64,000 nt of DNA, from positions 4,216,001 to 4,280,000 of the forward strand of contig CAVNZM010000010.1 in the NCBI GenBank assembly GCA_963693365.1, in the 5' to 3' direction. Position numbers and translations under genes: made by a program. Source of the stretch: Amoebidium appalachense (lineage: Eukaryota > Ichthyosporea). Shown here piece by piece: positions 12,970 through 64,000 of this stretch. Position 1 is the first letter of the stretch; each line of letters starts with the position of its first letter. The notes beneath the pieces are model-generated. The model worked only from the letters and a program-made list of their open reading frames with translations, ran no database searches and had not been told where the DNA came from.

Positions 12970-13224
12970 ACACACACACACACACACACACACAGACCCA
13001 CACGCACACGCACACGCACACGCACACGCACACGCACACGCACACGCACACGCACACACACACACACACACACACAAGCACAAGCTTACACACACACACA
13101 CTTAGCCGTATATATTGCGTATATATTGGTGGGTACTCGACACACGCACACATACACACACATACACACACATACATACGTGCTCGTGCACACACACGCG
13201 CGCGCGAGCGTGCATGCGGCACAA

Positions 13225-13256
<32 letters not shown>

Positions 13257-13541
13257 ACTCACTCACACACTCACTCACACAAATAGGCACACACGTTACA
13301 CATTACGGTGCCACGTGTGCACGTGATCACACACACACACCATAACACACGCACACACACAAATTTACACACACAGATACAGACACAGTCGACAGGCAAT
13401 CACATACAACCTCATACGCGCACACACGCACATATCACGCACAGAGCACACATTCACACACGCGCGCACACAACAGTGTCCCACACACTCAACCATGTGG
13501 CACAGTGCAGCACACAGCCGCTGGACACACTCAACAACGAC

Positions 13542-13605
<64 letters not shown>

Positions 13606-14437
13606 TATACAGACCTGCCACAAAAATACACACACATACACACACACAATTCCGGCGTTCCACCATCACACAGGCATGGGCACAGACACACACACGCCTT
13701 ATCTAAATGATTACACGCACGCACACTCACTCACCCGCCCATTCCACTCCATACTCCCTCCCCCCACCCCACCCCACCCCCTACCACCCCCTACCACCAC
13801 CACCCACCATTCAGGTCGCAGAGTATCTTCTGAGCCAGGGGGCCAAACCGCACATTCTCGATCAGGGCGGTAACACCGCACTCTCCCTCGCCATCCAAAA
13901 TGGTCACTCATCCACCATCGAAACGCTCCTCACAAACGGGTGCGAAAAAGAACTTGATGGAAACAACGGGCTTCTTCTTCTTGACAAAGCAGTTTCCCGT
14001 AATCACGGTGCAGTTGTACGACTACTACTCAAAATGACAGGAAGACAGATGGTTCTTTCAGCTCTTCCAACCGGTGGCACGGTGTTTCACACGGCGGCGA
14101 AACACGCAGACACAGAGGTGATGGGGATACTCTTGGGGTATTTGACGGATGTTGGGAAGGTTGAGAGCGCACGTACAGGAAAGGGGGATACGCCTTTGCA
14201 TGTGAGTGCTAGTCTGGGTAATGCGGACACTGCGCGACTTCTGCTTGCTTATGGCTTTGACGGGGATGCTACCAACTACGAGGTGAGAGTTGCATCGTAG
14301 TCTCTGGACGTAACGCACACAAACCGAGTGGTATCTGCAAACAAACATACATGCACACACCCCAAGCGCACACAAAAGCACACACACACACACACCTAAG
14401 CAATAACTTTCTTGACATGTCCTCACTCCCCGCCCCC

Positions 14438-14472
<35 letters not shown>

Positions 14473-14706
14473 ACTGCCACCAAAATAACTCCATCCATGT
14501 TCTTCCCTCGTCCATTCTCCCATTCCCAAGGCCCCACTCTACTTTCAAACCCACCCATTCCCCCCCTCTGCCCCCCTCCCCCTCCCCCCCCTCCCCCCTC
14601 CGGGACCCCCTTTTCGCCCCCTCTGCTGGGCTCCTTCTGGCCTGAGTTTTCGGGACTCCTTGCCATTCAAAATCTCTCATTTCCCAACCCCGACGTTTCA
14701 TTGTTT

Positions 14707-14742
<36 letters not shown>

Positions 14743-14784
14743 CCCTACTTTACTCCTTTTGAGGCATACACCTGGTATTTAGTT

Positions 14785-14818
<34 letters not shown>

Positions 14819-15491
14819 ACCACCACCACCACCACACACACACCAAAAAAAAAATGAAAGAAAAAGAAAACAGCAAGATGTATTGCACAAAGGGCTGATA
14901 ACAAGGGTGAAAACAGACAAGAATTTACCTAGGCAAGAAAGGGAGAAGACACTCACGTTCACCACCACCAAACCAACACACACACAGGGAGAGTCGCCCC
15001 TCCACCATGCCGCCGCAGCAAACCGAATCGAAGTTGCCGTTCTCCTCCTTGTCGCACACGGCACGAACCCCAACCAACTTTCAAACATGCGCCGAACCCC
15101 ACTTCACTACGCCGCCGCCGCCGGACACGTCGACATTGTTTCGCTGCTTAAAGCACACGGCGCGTCTGTGTACCTTAGCGACATGACGGGCCGTCTTCCC
15201 CTTCACTACGCGGTGGCGGGGGGGAAACCGGAGGTTGTGAGTGCGCTTGCAGAGGATAAATTGGAAGGTACAGCAACGAGGGATAATGGCGGGCAGACGC
15301 CTCTTGATATGGCGAGATTGGCGGGAATGCGTGAAATTTCGGACATTCTAATGGGTGTGGCGAGGATTGGGCTGGGGAGTTGCGCAAAAATGAACGAAAT
15401 TGCGGCTGATTGGGAAGACGAGTATCTAGATGAGGAAAAGGTGGTGGTGGGTAAGGGTAGGGTTGGTGGGCGGGGGGTGAAGGGGGATTAA
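12047..15491 (+). CDS. Ankyrin-repeat protein (11 repeats)
   Basis: There are three exons, 12047-12610, 13815-14282 and 14988-15491 (TAA), all joined in phase 0, giving 511 aa. An in-frame TAA at 12029 supports this start. Residues 1 to about 105 are charged and low-complexity (Lys/Glu/Ser/Asn-rich, no signal peptide), so the protein is likely cytosolic or nuclear. From about residue 107 there are 11 ankyrin units with clear TPLHxAAxxG cores, for example ESALHVAAKRG, RTALHLAAANG, DTPLHVSASLG, SPLHHAAAANR, TPLHYAAAAGH and TPLDMARLAGM. Units 5 and 6 are degenerate. The tail is acidic (DWEDEYLDEEK) then Gly/Lys-rich. Ankyrin stacks bind protein partners; no enzymatic domain is visible and the partner cannot be guessed. 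Introns cut through repeats 3 and 7/8. Confidence 0.85.
12611..13814. repeat. Microsatellite-filled intron 1 of the ankyrin gene
   Basis: After the donor (gtatgcat) there is a short (GT)n and a G run (about 12655-12680). From about 12895 to 13740 follows an almost continuous CA-rich block that includes (CACACG)n at about 13003-13050 and pure (CA)n at about 13543-13602. The apparent long Thr-His or Val-Cys frames here are repeat translations. Confidence 0.9.
14283..14987. repeat. Intron 2 of the ankyrin gene: poly(C) blocks and CA acceptor
   Basis: Three long C runs (about 14441-14472, 14709-14739, 14787-14818) lie in pyrimidine-rich sequence. The intron ends in ACACACACAG, which forms the acceptor of exon 3. 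Confidence 0.85.
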
Positions 15492-16158
15492 AGCACTGCC
15501 AAAGGCAGTGTAATAATCGGACGTGGGACAAATATGGTAGTGGTTGCCTAATTATAATTAGGAAAGCTATGGCAGCTTTCACCCTTGTTACACAAGTTAT
15601 CTAGATAGCTTTTACCAGGACATGGATTGCTTGTCTACAGCAAAATGAACCGAGCCGGTAGTTTTGCTCTGTTCACTTTCGTTCATACCTGATCGAAAAA
15701 CCTGCAGAATTTGGAAACACAGCAAACAATGCTTTCAAAGCAGGATTGGCATAATCAAGGCAAGGCCTCTAGGGAAACATGTAAGGAGTTAAATAGTAGG
15801 AGTCAATAATTTCATAAGTATACAACTAATTTCTTGGGTTTATTTCCGGGCTCGGTTATCTCCTGGATCTGTCGCGCCTTTTCAGTCCGGGCGTGTGCTG
15901 TCCAGCTTGAAGAGAGTGACTAAACGAGTTTACAAGTACTGTACAGTACTTCGAGCCCACTCGTTTACAAGTACCTCGAGCCCCCTCCCCCCCCTCCCCC
16001 CTCCCCCCCCACCCCCCTCCCCCCCCCCCCCGCACGCACACACACAAACACACACACACACCCACACCACCACCACCACCACCACCACCACCACCACCAC
16101 CACACAGGGCGCCGCAGTGGGTGGGTAGGGTATGTGTGTGTATGTGTGACGTGTGTGT

Positions 16159-16189
<31 letters not shown>

Positions 16190-16373
16190 GGGTAGGAGAG
16201 ACAGGGGGAGGGAGGGAGTGAGAGAAGGAGAGGGATAGAAGGGATCTTCCCCCCTCTCCCCCCTCCCCCCCCCCCCCCCCTTCCCCCACCTCCCTGGGTC
16301 CCCGCTACTCCCAATCCAGAATGATCAATTGTCAAGTTTCATAGAGATCAGTGAATGATGTAAAAAAACGTGT

Positions 16374-16409
<36 letters not shown>

Positions 16410-16640
16410 AACGTTTTACCAAAAAAAGTGTTTGTGATCACGAGCCGCGTGTGTGAGTGAGTGCACGGAAGTCACCAGCGGGGTGTCTGTATCATGGTAA
16501 CCGTTGTGGGTGTGTGCAAGTTTGTGGTGTATGCCCTGTGGGTATTGTGATACGGTGTGTGTGTGTGTGTGCGTGTGCGTGTGTGTGGGCGTGCGTGTGA
16601 AGTGCTGTACAAGCAGCAGCGCCGGCGGGAGGGGGGAGGT

Positions 16641-16678
<38 letters not shown>

Positions 16679-17991
16679 GCTTTGTTGCTGCAAGCATGAA
16701 TGCGAACACTTGGGGTTTATTGAGATGCATACCATGAGCAACTGCAAAACCCTGTGGGTCTTTATGTGCAACTTTACCGCCAAGTTTTTGTTGGCCTTTA
16801 TATTTTAATTTTGTTTATGTAGTTTTTTTATTTTAAATTTTCTATTTTTTTTTAACTTATGTGCAGTTCATACCAGGCACTTCACCCGGGCATACTTTGA
16901 GGTCCTGATGACTAGTCACACAGAGTTAATGTAGTGTGACTTAGTATCTATACTACTTCGTGTACGGTCAGATGCCTATATACTAACGTCATAAATTTTC
17001 GTTGCATATTCATTAACTTTATCCGATTCCTATTCAATAGACTTAGAATAACACTGAGCAAGAAAAGGGAATGGGTTATGTAACTAGAAATAACAAGAGC
17101 GGAATATAAACGACTACAATTTAATTTGATTTCCACGGACACGGGAACACACACACAAAAAACACACAACCATAACCCTACTAGGCCGTAAAAATGCCGT
17201 TTTATACTGGGAATTTGAGTGATGACCAACATTCAGATGGTACACTCTTGTGTGTGGATATCCATTTGTATGTGTGTGTGAGTAGTTCTGTGTTGGTGTT
17301 GTGTGTAATTATCCATTTGTATGTGTGAGTGAGTAGTTCTGTGTTGGTGTGCACAGCAAGTAGACACCTGGAGTAAACATGAGCGCGCAATCAAATTCAG
17401 CCCGCTTATACAGCAGAAAGATGAACATGTGGCTATTTTATCGTGTACATGTAGGGAAGGGCAAAAAAGTGTGTGTGTGTTTGTGTGTGGGTGTGTGTGT
17501 GTGTGTGTGTACGCGCGCGCGTGCGAGCATGCACGTGTCTGCCTGGCAGGGGAGGAGAGACACAAACGTGTGGGGAAAAAAAGGGGGGGGGGGGGATGTA
17601 GGGCAGAAATCCATGTTTCCAGGAATCACAAATACCAGGTCGGTCACCCGAAATCAGGAAGTAGGTTCACGATGCCCTAGATACTCAAAAATACAAGTGA
17701 TGGGGTGGTATGTGGAGGCAGTAAACCCGGTGGAAATTGGATATGAGGATACCTGGATATCTGACACGAACAACTCAGAAATTCAGAACGCCGATTGTGA
17801 AAGTTGACACAGCTCACAAAAATTCCTGCATGACTACGAACCCTGACTACATCGATACTTCAATTACACCATTCCAAAGTATTAAAATAGAAGTATTCCA
17901 GACATTTACCGAGATATAATCCTGCCCCTCTGCAAGATGAAGCGGTAAGAAGAAAGAAAAAGAAATTCCGAAAAAAATGTACATCGATGCG
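15492..17991. other. Spacer between ankyrin gene and minus-strand gene
   Basis: Just after the ankyrin stop there is a small stem-loop (CACTGCC-AAA-GGCAGTG, 15494-15510) and a 16-bp palindrome (CCTAATTATAATTAGG, 15547-15562); both are probably in the 3' UTR. Further on are C-rich/(CAC)n/(GT)n blocks (15975-16200), G runs (16376-16408, 16640-16677), (GT)n near 17470-17510, and at 17690-17780 a partial inverted copy of the last exon of the next gene. No gene is recognised. Confidence 0.55.
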
Positions 17992-18795
17992 CTAAACGTT
18001 CACCTTGAGAAGAAAGAAAAACAAAATCCCAAAAAAGATAGTGTACAGGTATGCCGGGATATAATCCTGCTCCTCCGCAAGATCGAAAGCAGTCATATAT
18101 CCAGGTATCCTCGGGTCCAATAACTCGGTATCCAATACCTCCACGTTCCACCCCAACACCTTCCTATTTAGGACATCGTGGACATAACTTTCCGCCATTT
18201 CAGCCACCTTATCCCCTCCCTCCGATTTGACTATTTCCCACCTCCTCACGCCTTTGTTTTCGTTCGTCTTGCGCGATTTCATGTGGATCCCTTTGTCGTT
18301 TTCGAAATCGAGCGAACGGCGGTCGGCGTGCCCCAGGGCCTGCGGGAAAAACGGCTCAAGTTAGAAAGGACATCGACACAAGGGGTAATGAAACACACGC
18401 ATCCACACACTAAACCCGCTAACTAGACTTCAACAACCCAATCCCTCCAATCTACTGAACTTAAGCGCGTGAGCAACTTCCAACATAAGAATGTGCCGTT
18501 TGGCTTCGCTTGCCTCCCGTGGGGAAACAACTGCACACACCACCTAGGAGAAACTGCCCACACACTCGATTCAATAACACTCATCGTGTCGGCCTTGATT
18601 TGCGTGCATGCTCGTACGTGGTTGTGCAAGAGCATGTGTGTGTTTGTGTACCCATGCTCCCGTGCACACCATTTCAACAGGTGCTGTAAACATGCTTATT
18701 TGTGCCTCCGTGTTTGCTTACATGTGTGCACGTGTGTACGTGTGTGCGCGGGTACTCACTCACTCACTCTCTCTCTCTTTCTCTCTGTCCCTCTT

Positions 18796-18827
<32 letters not shown>

Positions 18828-18982
18828 CGCGCGCGGAATGTGTGTGCGTATGTGTGTGTGAGTATACCTGCTCACCTTCCACACTGTCTCCTCACACCCT
18901 TTGATGGTCATCTTGCCTTCAGCATCCCTAAGGTAAACACAGTTGACACCGTAGAAGGGGTTCGGAAACACACCGAGGTAGT

Positions 18983-19029
<47 letters not shown>

Positions 19030-20502
19030 CGCGTGCACTTATGTGTTGGACCAAATAATTGTGGATCTCCGTACTCGGTGAGTATTGAAAATGGTCCCCC
19101 CCTACCCCCCCCCCCCCACACCAACCCTACCCCCGAGGCGAGAATATGAGAATGCTAATAATGGGTTTTCAACCTCTTGTTTTAACCCCCCCCCCCCCCC
19201 CCCCCCCCTCCCCCCCCCACCCCCCCACCCCCTCTTTTCCGTTCTGTCCCTTTCCGAGTCCCCAAAAGATACACAGGAGAACAAACATACCTCACATCGA
19301 TCCAAATCTATCGCTTGCACATAAGTTGGCCCCGCCCCCCGCCCTCGTCCCAATACGAGAAAGATAAGCGGGGAGAGAGAACGAGAAAAGAGGGCATGGG
19401 AGGGGGACCGGAGGGGACGGGGGCCCCGGAGGGGAAGGGGGGGGGGGGGGGGGCTGAGGAGGAGGGCAGATGGAAGGGATGAATATGAAGAGGTGGGGAA
19501 AGTCTAATGTTGTAATACAGGGCACAAGGGTAAATGAAGCACAGGTCATAAAGGCCCTCTGTAACTAAGGTGACACGGGGAGAAATGTACTTTAAGCTCG
19601 TACACACAAGACCGAGAAGCCACATTCCCTGCCAGGAAGATGGGGAAAGAGAGGAAGGGAAGGAAGTTGAGTAAAGGAGGGAGGGAGGGAGGGAGGGAGG
19701 AAGGGAGGGAAGGAAGGAGCAGGCCGGGGAGGGAGTGAAGGGGGAAGGAGAGAGAAGGAGAGGGAGAGAGGAGTGGAGGAAGAGGGAGAGAGGGGGGAGG
19801 GGAGGGAGGTGAGAGATAGGCAGGGAATGAGTGAGAGGGAAGGGCGGAGGGAGAGAGGGCGGGAAGGAATGAGGGAAGAAGGAGGGAGGGAGGGAGGGAG
19901 GGAGAGCCGACTCACTTCCAGAAGCCAACCCACAGCTGTCCCCTGTATCTCTCCTTGTCATCATAGAAGCACATTTCATCCCAGAACAGACGATACACAG
20001 GGTTACTTTGCCAAAAATCGCCCAAATAGGTGTCGCCAGCATACACCTCAAAACTCACGGAAAGATCAAGCAACGTGCGCTCCCACGGTTTTTGCTTGAT
20101 CTTATAGAAACGTGAAAACCCACTTGGGCCGACCCTTGTCGCTGATGCATCTAACCTCGATGGGATGCCTTCTTCTCTTTGTGTTTGCGCTGGTTGGGAT
20201 GCTAATGAATGTCTTAAATCTGTCAGAGATGCGTTTAGCTGCAAAACGGTATCTTTCAGAGTGGTTACTTCCGCTTTCAACTCGTTAATCTGAGCCTGAA
20301 GGCCAGAAACTTCTTGATTGCTGGCAGGAGTATGGGAGGTCGTGTGTTTTTCTGCATCTTGCAAGATTTCCTTGGAGTCGATCTTGTTCCCGTTTTCCTT
20401 CACACCGTCTCTTAGCTGCTCATCCCCATCTGAAGCTGCAATTGCCGATGCAGTCATGCATGCTACACACAACAACAAAGACATGCATTTGACGATGCCC
20501 AT
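17992..20502 (-). CDS. Unrecognised secreted or membrane protein with coiled coil
   Basis: On the minus strand three exons join in frame: 20502-19916, 18984-18876 and 18339-17992 (stop at 17994-17992), giving 347 aa. I chose the ATG at 20502 because it opens a good signal peptide (MGIVKCMSLLLCVACMTASA). An in-frame ATG 41 codons further upstream would place basic residues before it. Residues about 64-100 form a coiled coil (LQAQINELKAEVTTLKDTVL) with an NAS glycosylation sequon. A Trp/Tyr/Phe-rich domain follows (DLSVSFEVYAGDTYLGDFW) with paired Cys, then a charged region. The C-terminus ends in a hydrophobic stretch (TIFFGILFFFLLKV) that may be a tail anchor. I recognise no family. Exon 3 could be spliced further; the end is the least certain part. 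Confidence 0.65.
18985..19915. repeat. Intron 1 of the minus-strand gene: GGGA tracts, poly(C), (GT)n
   Basis: On the plus strand 19670-19910 is almost pure purine (GGGA/GGAA repeats), followed toward lower coordinates by a G run (19438-19453) and C runs (19188-19228, 19097-19120). It ends with (GT)n at 18988-19020. Read on the minus strand, the intron begins gtgagt then (CCCT)n and ends (CA)n-CAG. Confidence 0.85.
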
Positions 20503-21519
20503 CTTTGCTAAAACCTTGAACCTTTTGGTTGCTGCATGCAATGTCTTTATTACCTGCAGGTCAAGATCTTGTGTGTCTCGCACCGTGATTGTGGTAGAAG
20601 CAGCTTTTTCACGCCTAACAGCCAAAGTCAGCTAGCTACGTGTTGCAAGCATACGTGGGCCAACACAAAGATACGGGTTGCTCCAAGCCAAGAACAAACA
20701 TCAGTAAACAACACAATGGTGACTACCTAATTATAGTCTAGAGGAAAATGAGGTGTGACTGCAGCTGCCGCGACGGGGCGGCTACATAGAATAAACTTCC
20801 CGCACGGTGAATTTTTCATTAGTTCAAAAGAGTATACTCCAAAATGAATATCTACGGATGGTGGGGTTCATTTCTGCCGAATGAACCCATCAAAATGATG
20901 TCAGAGAGAGCGAACTACCAGGTTGGACTAAAAAAAAATTGAGTGAGTCAGCAATCACCACTTCTTTCACTTCACGTTTGGAGAGTGGGTGAGCTGAAGT
21001 AGGTCCAACACTCGTTTGGGAGAGTAATTAACACGAAAGGATGCTCTAGAAGTCTCAGGTATGAAATGATATCAGTTTTGGTGCTTCTAATCTAGCTTTA
21101 ATACGGGTCGTGTATGGGTTGTGATTATTCCGTGCGCGAAGGAATTCAAGGTCTACTGACGGCGAATTACGCCACCCATACACGAAACATCGATTATAGA
21201 CTGTTGCGGACAGGATGGACGGCAAGCACGCAGACGGGCATCATAAGGGTGAGGCTCGCTTCCCGAACTGTTGTATAGACGCACATGAAAAGCACCAAAA
21301 TTAAAGGCTCAACGAACAATATCCACTGTTGCCTTCAGCAGTAGTTACGTGTAAACGAAGAACTATGGGCGAGTTGTTCTTCTTGTTTGCAGCTTTTCTC
21401 GACCTCTCCACGGTTCTCTCACATGTCCTACCTACTTTTCTTCCACTCCTTTCCTACTTGGGTAGCATGATCGTTCCTTTTCTCCCCCCCCCCCCCCCCC
21501 TCCCCCCCTCCCCTCCCCT

Positions 21520-21554
<35 letters not shown>

Positions 21555-21748
21555 CTTTTCTCCCTCCAGCCCCTTCGCCCCCTTCACGTCTCTGCTCTTC
21601 CCTCCTCTCCCCCCTCACCTCCCACCTCCTTCCCCCAAGAATTTATTTGTACCGCTTCCTGTCTTGGCAACCATCGTTCCGAATTCACATTATTCTTGAG
21701 TGACTACCCAAATACTCATGATACACATGTTGCCATCTTCCAGCAACC
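20503..21748. other. Divergent spacer between minus-strand gene and FAD synthase
   Basis: This unique-sequence spacer sits between two divergently transcribed genes, so it should contain both promoters. It holds a possible 225-bp inverted-repeat element (21076-21300) and, at 20860-20895, an 8-bp stem (GGGTTCAT/ATGAACCC). From 21480 it becomes C-rich. No coding exon is recognised. Confidence 0.5.
21076..21300. mobile_element. Possible MITE with short inverted ends
   Basis: The ends are TTTTGGTGCTT (21076-21086) and AAGCACCAAAA (21290-21300), an 11-bp perfect inverted repeat. Inside lies a second inverted pair, TCGTGTATGGGT (about 21108-21119) and ACCCATACACGA (about 21173-21184). No clear target-site duplication is seen, so this is only a candidate. 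Confidence 0.4.
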
Positions 21749-30733
<8,985 letters not shown>

Positions 30734-31697
30734 TCCTCAACTTTTTCTTTTAGCAAGAAAGGCTGTTGTTCCACTGCACACACACCCGTATATATACATG
30801 TTTACATACATTCACACACACACACATGTGTACACACACACACACACACAAACGACATGGTATCGTTTTTTGGGGGCAGACCTAGTTTTCCAGTTTTTTT
30901 TTTTGTCTTCTTTCGAAGGATAGTTTGTTTGGAATAATGGGTCAATTTGCAGTGGTTTGCCTAAAAGACGAAGGTGTTCTGGCAGGCTGGCCATGTGAGA
31001 TGGTGTGTTCTGAATGTTGTGTTGTATTACACTGACTTAGCGGGCATTTCTTGTAACAGTTGCTCTTTTTGTTAACGATGGGAAGTAGCTAGGCATTTAG
31101 GCATATGCTATCACTTGCTCGTTGGTTGGTGCGTGCTGCTGTTGGAAACATCTGTTGTAGTAAATGTCTGTACACCTTTTTTCTTTCTTTCTTTCTTTCT
31201 TTCTTCTTTCTTTTTTTCTTTTTTTCTTTCTTTTTTTTCTTTTGTGTGTGTGTATGTGCACGTGTTGTGTGTGTGTGTGTGTGTGGGTGGGTGGGTGGGT
31301 GGGTGTGGGTGGGTGGGGGGAAGAAGGGTGGGTGGGTGGGGGGGGGGGGGGGGGGGGGGGGAATGTTTTTTAAAGATTTTTAAAGCTTTACGAAACTAAG
31401 TTTGTGCAGTTATTGTTGATGGATAACCGTGGCCCCGCTGTGAGCCGGCCTAAGTTCCGTACGTAGGTGAACGTGTTACTACTGCACGTGTGATATAAAG
31501 TGAAAAGAAAACATATTTCTTGATCTGAGTTAGGAAACCCGCAGAATACATTAAGAAGTTACAGAATACACCAAGAATACAGCTTTTTTCAAATTTGGGT
31601 GTGTGACTTTGTCTCACTCGCCACGGGACCGGCACACGGCCTGAAGGCTTTCCTTTCCATCCAAAACCCGGGTCTCTCCCCCCCCCCCCCCCCCCCC

Positions 31698-31729
<32 letters not shown>

Positions 31730-32238
31730 ACCCTCCCACCCCGAGCCTTTCTCCGAATCCGAATCCGTTCCTAACGCCTCCCCAATATTGCCCCACATCC
31801 CTAGGCCTACATACTGCCTCTCCTCTCCTTTTGCCTCATCATCTCGTCCGACGCCGGCAGCGTCTGGCGCCTAGCTGCCGGCGCCCCAGCTTGCCCCGGG
31901 GAGCTGGCGGGATAATTACATAAAAATGCATATCCCATTATTTATCCCATGACGAGATATTCTATGTTACGGTCCGCTGTGGGCCGGCCGGGTCCTACTC
32001 AGTCACAAGCCTTGGCACACAGTCTCACCTGGCATGCATGGTGATCCCCAAATTCAGAGCGTCTAAGCCAGAGCGTCTAGATTTGGAAGTTGCCATGTTA
32101 GAAAACTGTTATGGTCTATAGTCTTCTCTGTTCGAAGCATATTCAAGTCCAATACACGTGCCATCGTGGTCGAGATCCATTCCCACGTGCACACACGCAT
32201 GTTCTTAGTACCAGGAAGTTGGGAGTGAGCCAGGAAAG
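30734..32238. other. Spacer between FAD synthase and helicase genes
   Basis: It contains (CA)n near 30780-30850, a (CTTT)n/(GT)n/(GGGT)n block (31170-31330), a G run (31339-31361), C runs (31679-31728), and a GC-rich hairpin with a 10-bp stem (CGCCGGCAGC 31852-31861, GCTGCCGGCG 31874-31883). Two related GC-rich pieces (about 31430 and 31980, CCGCTGTGRGCCGGCC) lie about 550 bp apart. The helicase promoter should be near the end, but no clear element is seen. Confidence 0.5.
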
Positions 32239-63179
<30,941 letters not shown>

Positions 63180-63235
63180 TTGGCCGCAAAAAGTGGGCAC
63201 GTGCAATGATTGGCTGAATGTCATGGTCACGGTCG

Positions 63236-63268
<33 letters not shown>

Positions 63269-64000
63269 GGCTGGGTGTGTACTGGGTGGCTTCTCTTCGT
63301 ATACACGCATGAATGAAGCAATCGACACGAGATAACTTGGAAGGAAACTTTTTTTGTTTTTTTTTTTGTTTTTTTACCCCCTCCACTTTAAGCCTGATGC
63401 TGCCAGGCCCTAGGTGCCTCCGGGGGCGCGCGGGGGGGGGGGGGGGGGGGGGGAGGGGGGGGATATGACAAAGAATGTTACGGGAGCCTAGTGAATACTG
63501 TTTGTGGCACGGCTGTGAAATGGGATGAATGGCTGGGAGTTTCTTTTTCCGCAATAGTTGGGTAGGATCGAAGTGTTTGTCCTCGAATATTAGTGGTGTG
63601 TGCTGACGGTGAATTTTTTTTTGTCACGGATCATGTGGGGAATGAGTCATCGATAGTCAATGTTACGTTATTTGAATGGCATGTGACAATCTATTGAATT
63701 TGAGGAATATTCCTACTTTTTTATTGTTTTATGAAAACTGTCTTTTTTTGCGCGCAAAAACTTCCCGCCCAAATTTCTATATTTGGCTGATTGTGCGATC
63801 GCGCGAAAATAATTGGTCCATACATAATTTTTTTGATTTTGCGATATTCCTATTTTTTTTATATTGTTTATAATTATTCATCGAAACGTTACTCGGTTGG
63901 GAATGATAGACAACAGCAAATAAAATGAATCGGGCTATGTGTAATGCATGGCCAGCACAAACATCACTGTAAACCTCCTATGTCTACGCTTGCTGTATGT
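63180..64000. other. Spacer downstream of the helicase gene
   Basis: It includes a T run (63240-63268), a G run (about 63432-63452), and a diverged duplicate pair (GGAATATTCCTACTTTTTTA at about 63702 and GCGATATTCCTATTTTTTTT at about 63841). An AATAAA lies at 63919-63924, about 740 nt past the helicase stop and rather far to be its poly(A) signal. No gene is recognised to the end of the window. Confidence 0.5.

Noticed and set aside
17379-17807. 142-codon plus-strand frame
   Set aside because: Mostly (GT)n translation, and its end is explained by an inverted partial copy of the neighbouring minus-strand exon.

Overview
This is a window of nuclear DNA from an intron-rich eukaryote. The exons are clean, GC-rich and phase-consistent, with GT-AG splicing. 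Introns and spacers are full of homopolymeric C or G runs, (CA)n/(GT)n, (CT)n, (GCGT)n and minisatellites. The protein families fit a unicellular holozoan-like protist (a choanoflagellate or relative) but do not prove it: a secreted subtilase with a long EGF array, a stand-alone PAPS-reductase-type FAD synthase, and an RWD/UBA DExH helicase. I cannot name the species.

Layout. (1) 1-2146: spacer with a (CT)n tract and a perfect 44-bp palindrome. (2) 2147-10383, + strand, 8 exons: secreted S8 subtilase with 25 EGF repeats (1,548 aa). (3) 10384-12046: spacer. (4) 12047-15491, + strand, 3 exons: ankyrin-repeat protein (511 aa). (5) 15492-17991: spacer. (6) 20502-17992, - strand, 3 exons: unrecognised protein with signal peptide and coiled coil (347 aa). 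(7) 20503-21748: spacer with a possible MITE. (8) 21749-30733, + strand, 7 exons: FAD synthase (260 aa). Its introns hold a MITE, a dead reverse transcriptase and copies of a poly(C)-tailed repeat. (9) 32239-63179, + strand, about 42 exons: DHX57/ucp12-like DExH-box helicase (about 1,415 aa). (10) 63180-64000: spacer.

The genes do not form a pathway. What unites the window is how its introns are built. About 25 of 58 introns carry a long C run within about 30 nt of the 5' splice site, and about a dozen use the end of a (CA)n array as the 3' splice site. Several carry tandem copies of the intron/exon acceptor junction itself, sometimes including the first exon bases. In three of these cases, use of the extra acceptors would run into a stop codon. 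These acceptor arrays are the best candidate here for something undescribed.

Exon boundaries were derived by hand from reading frame, splice consensus and family similarity. Transcript data would be decisive.
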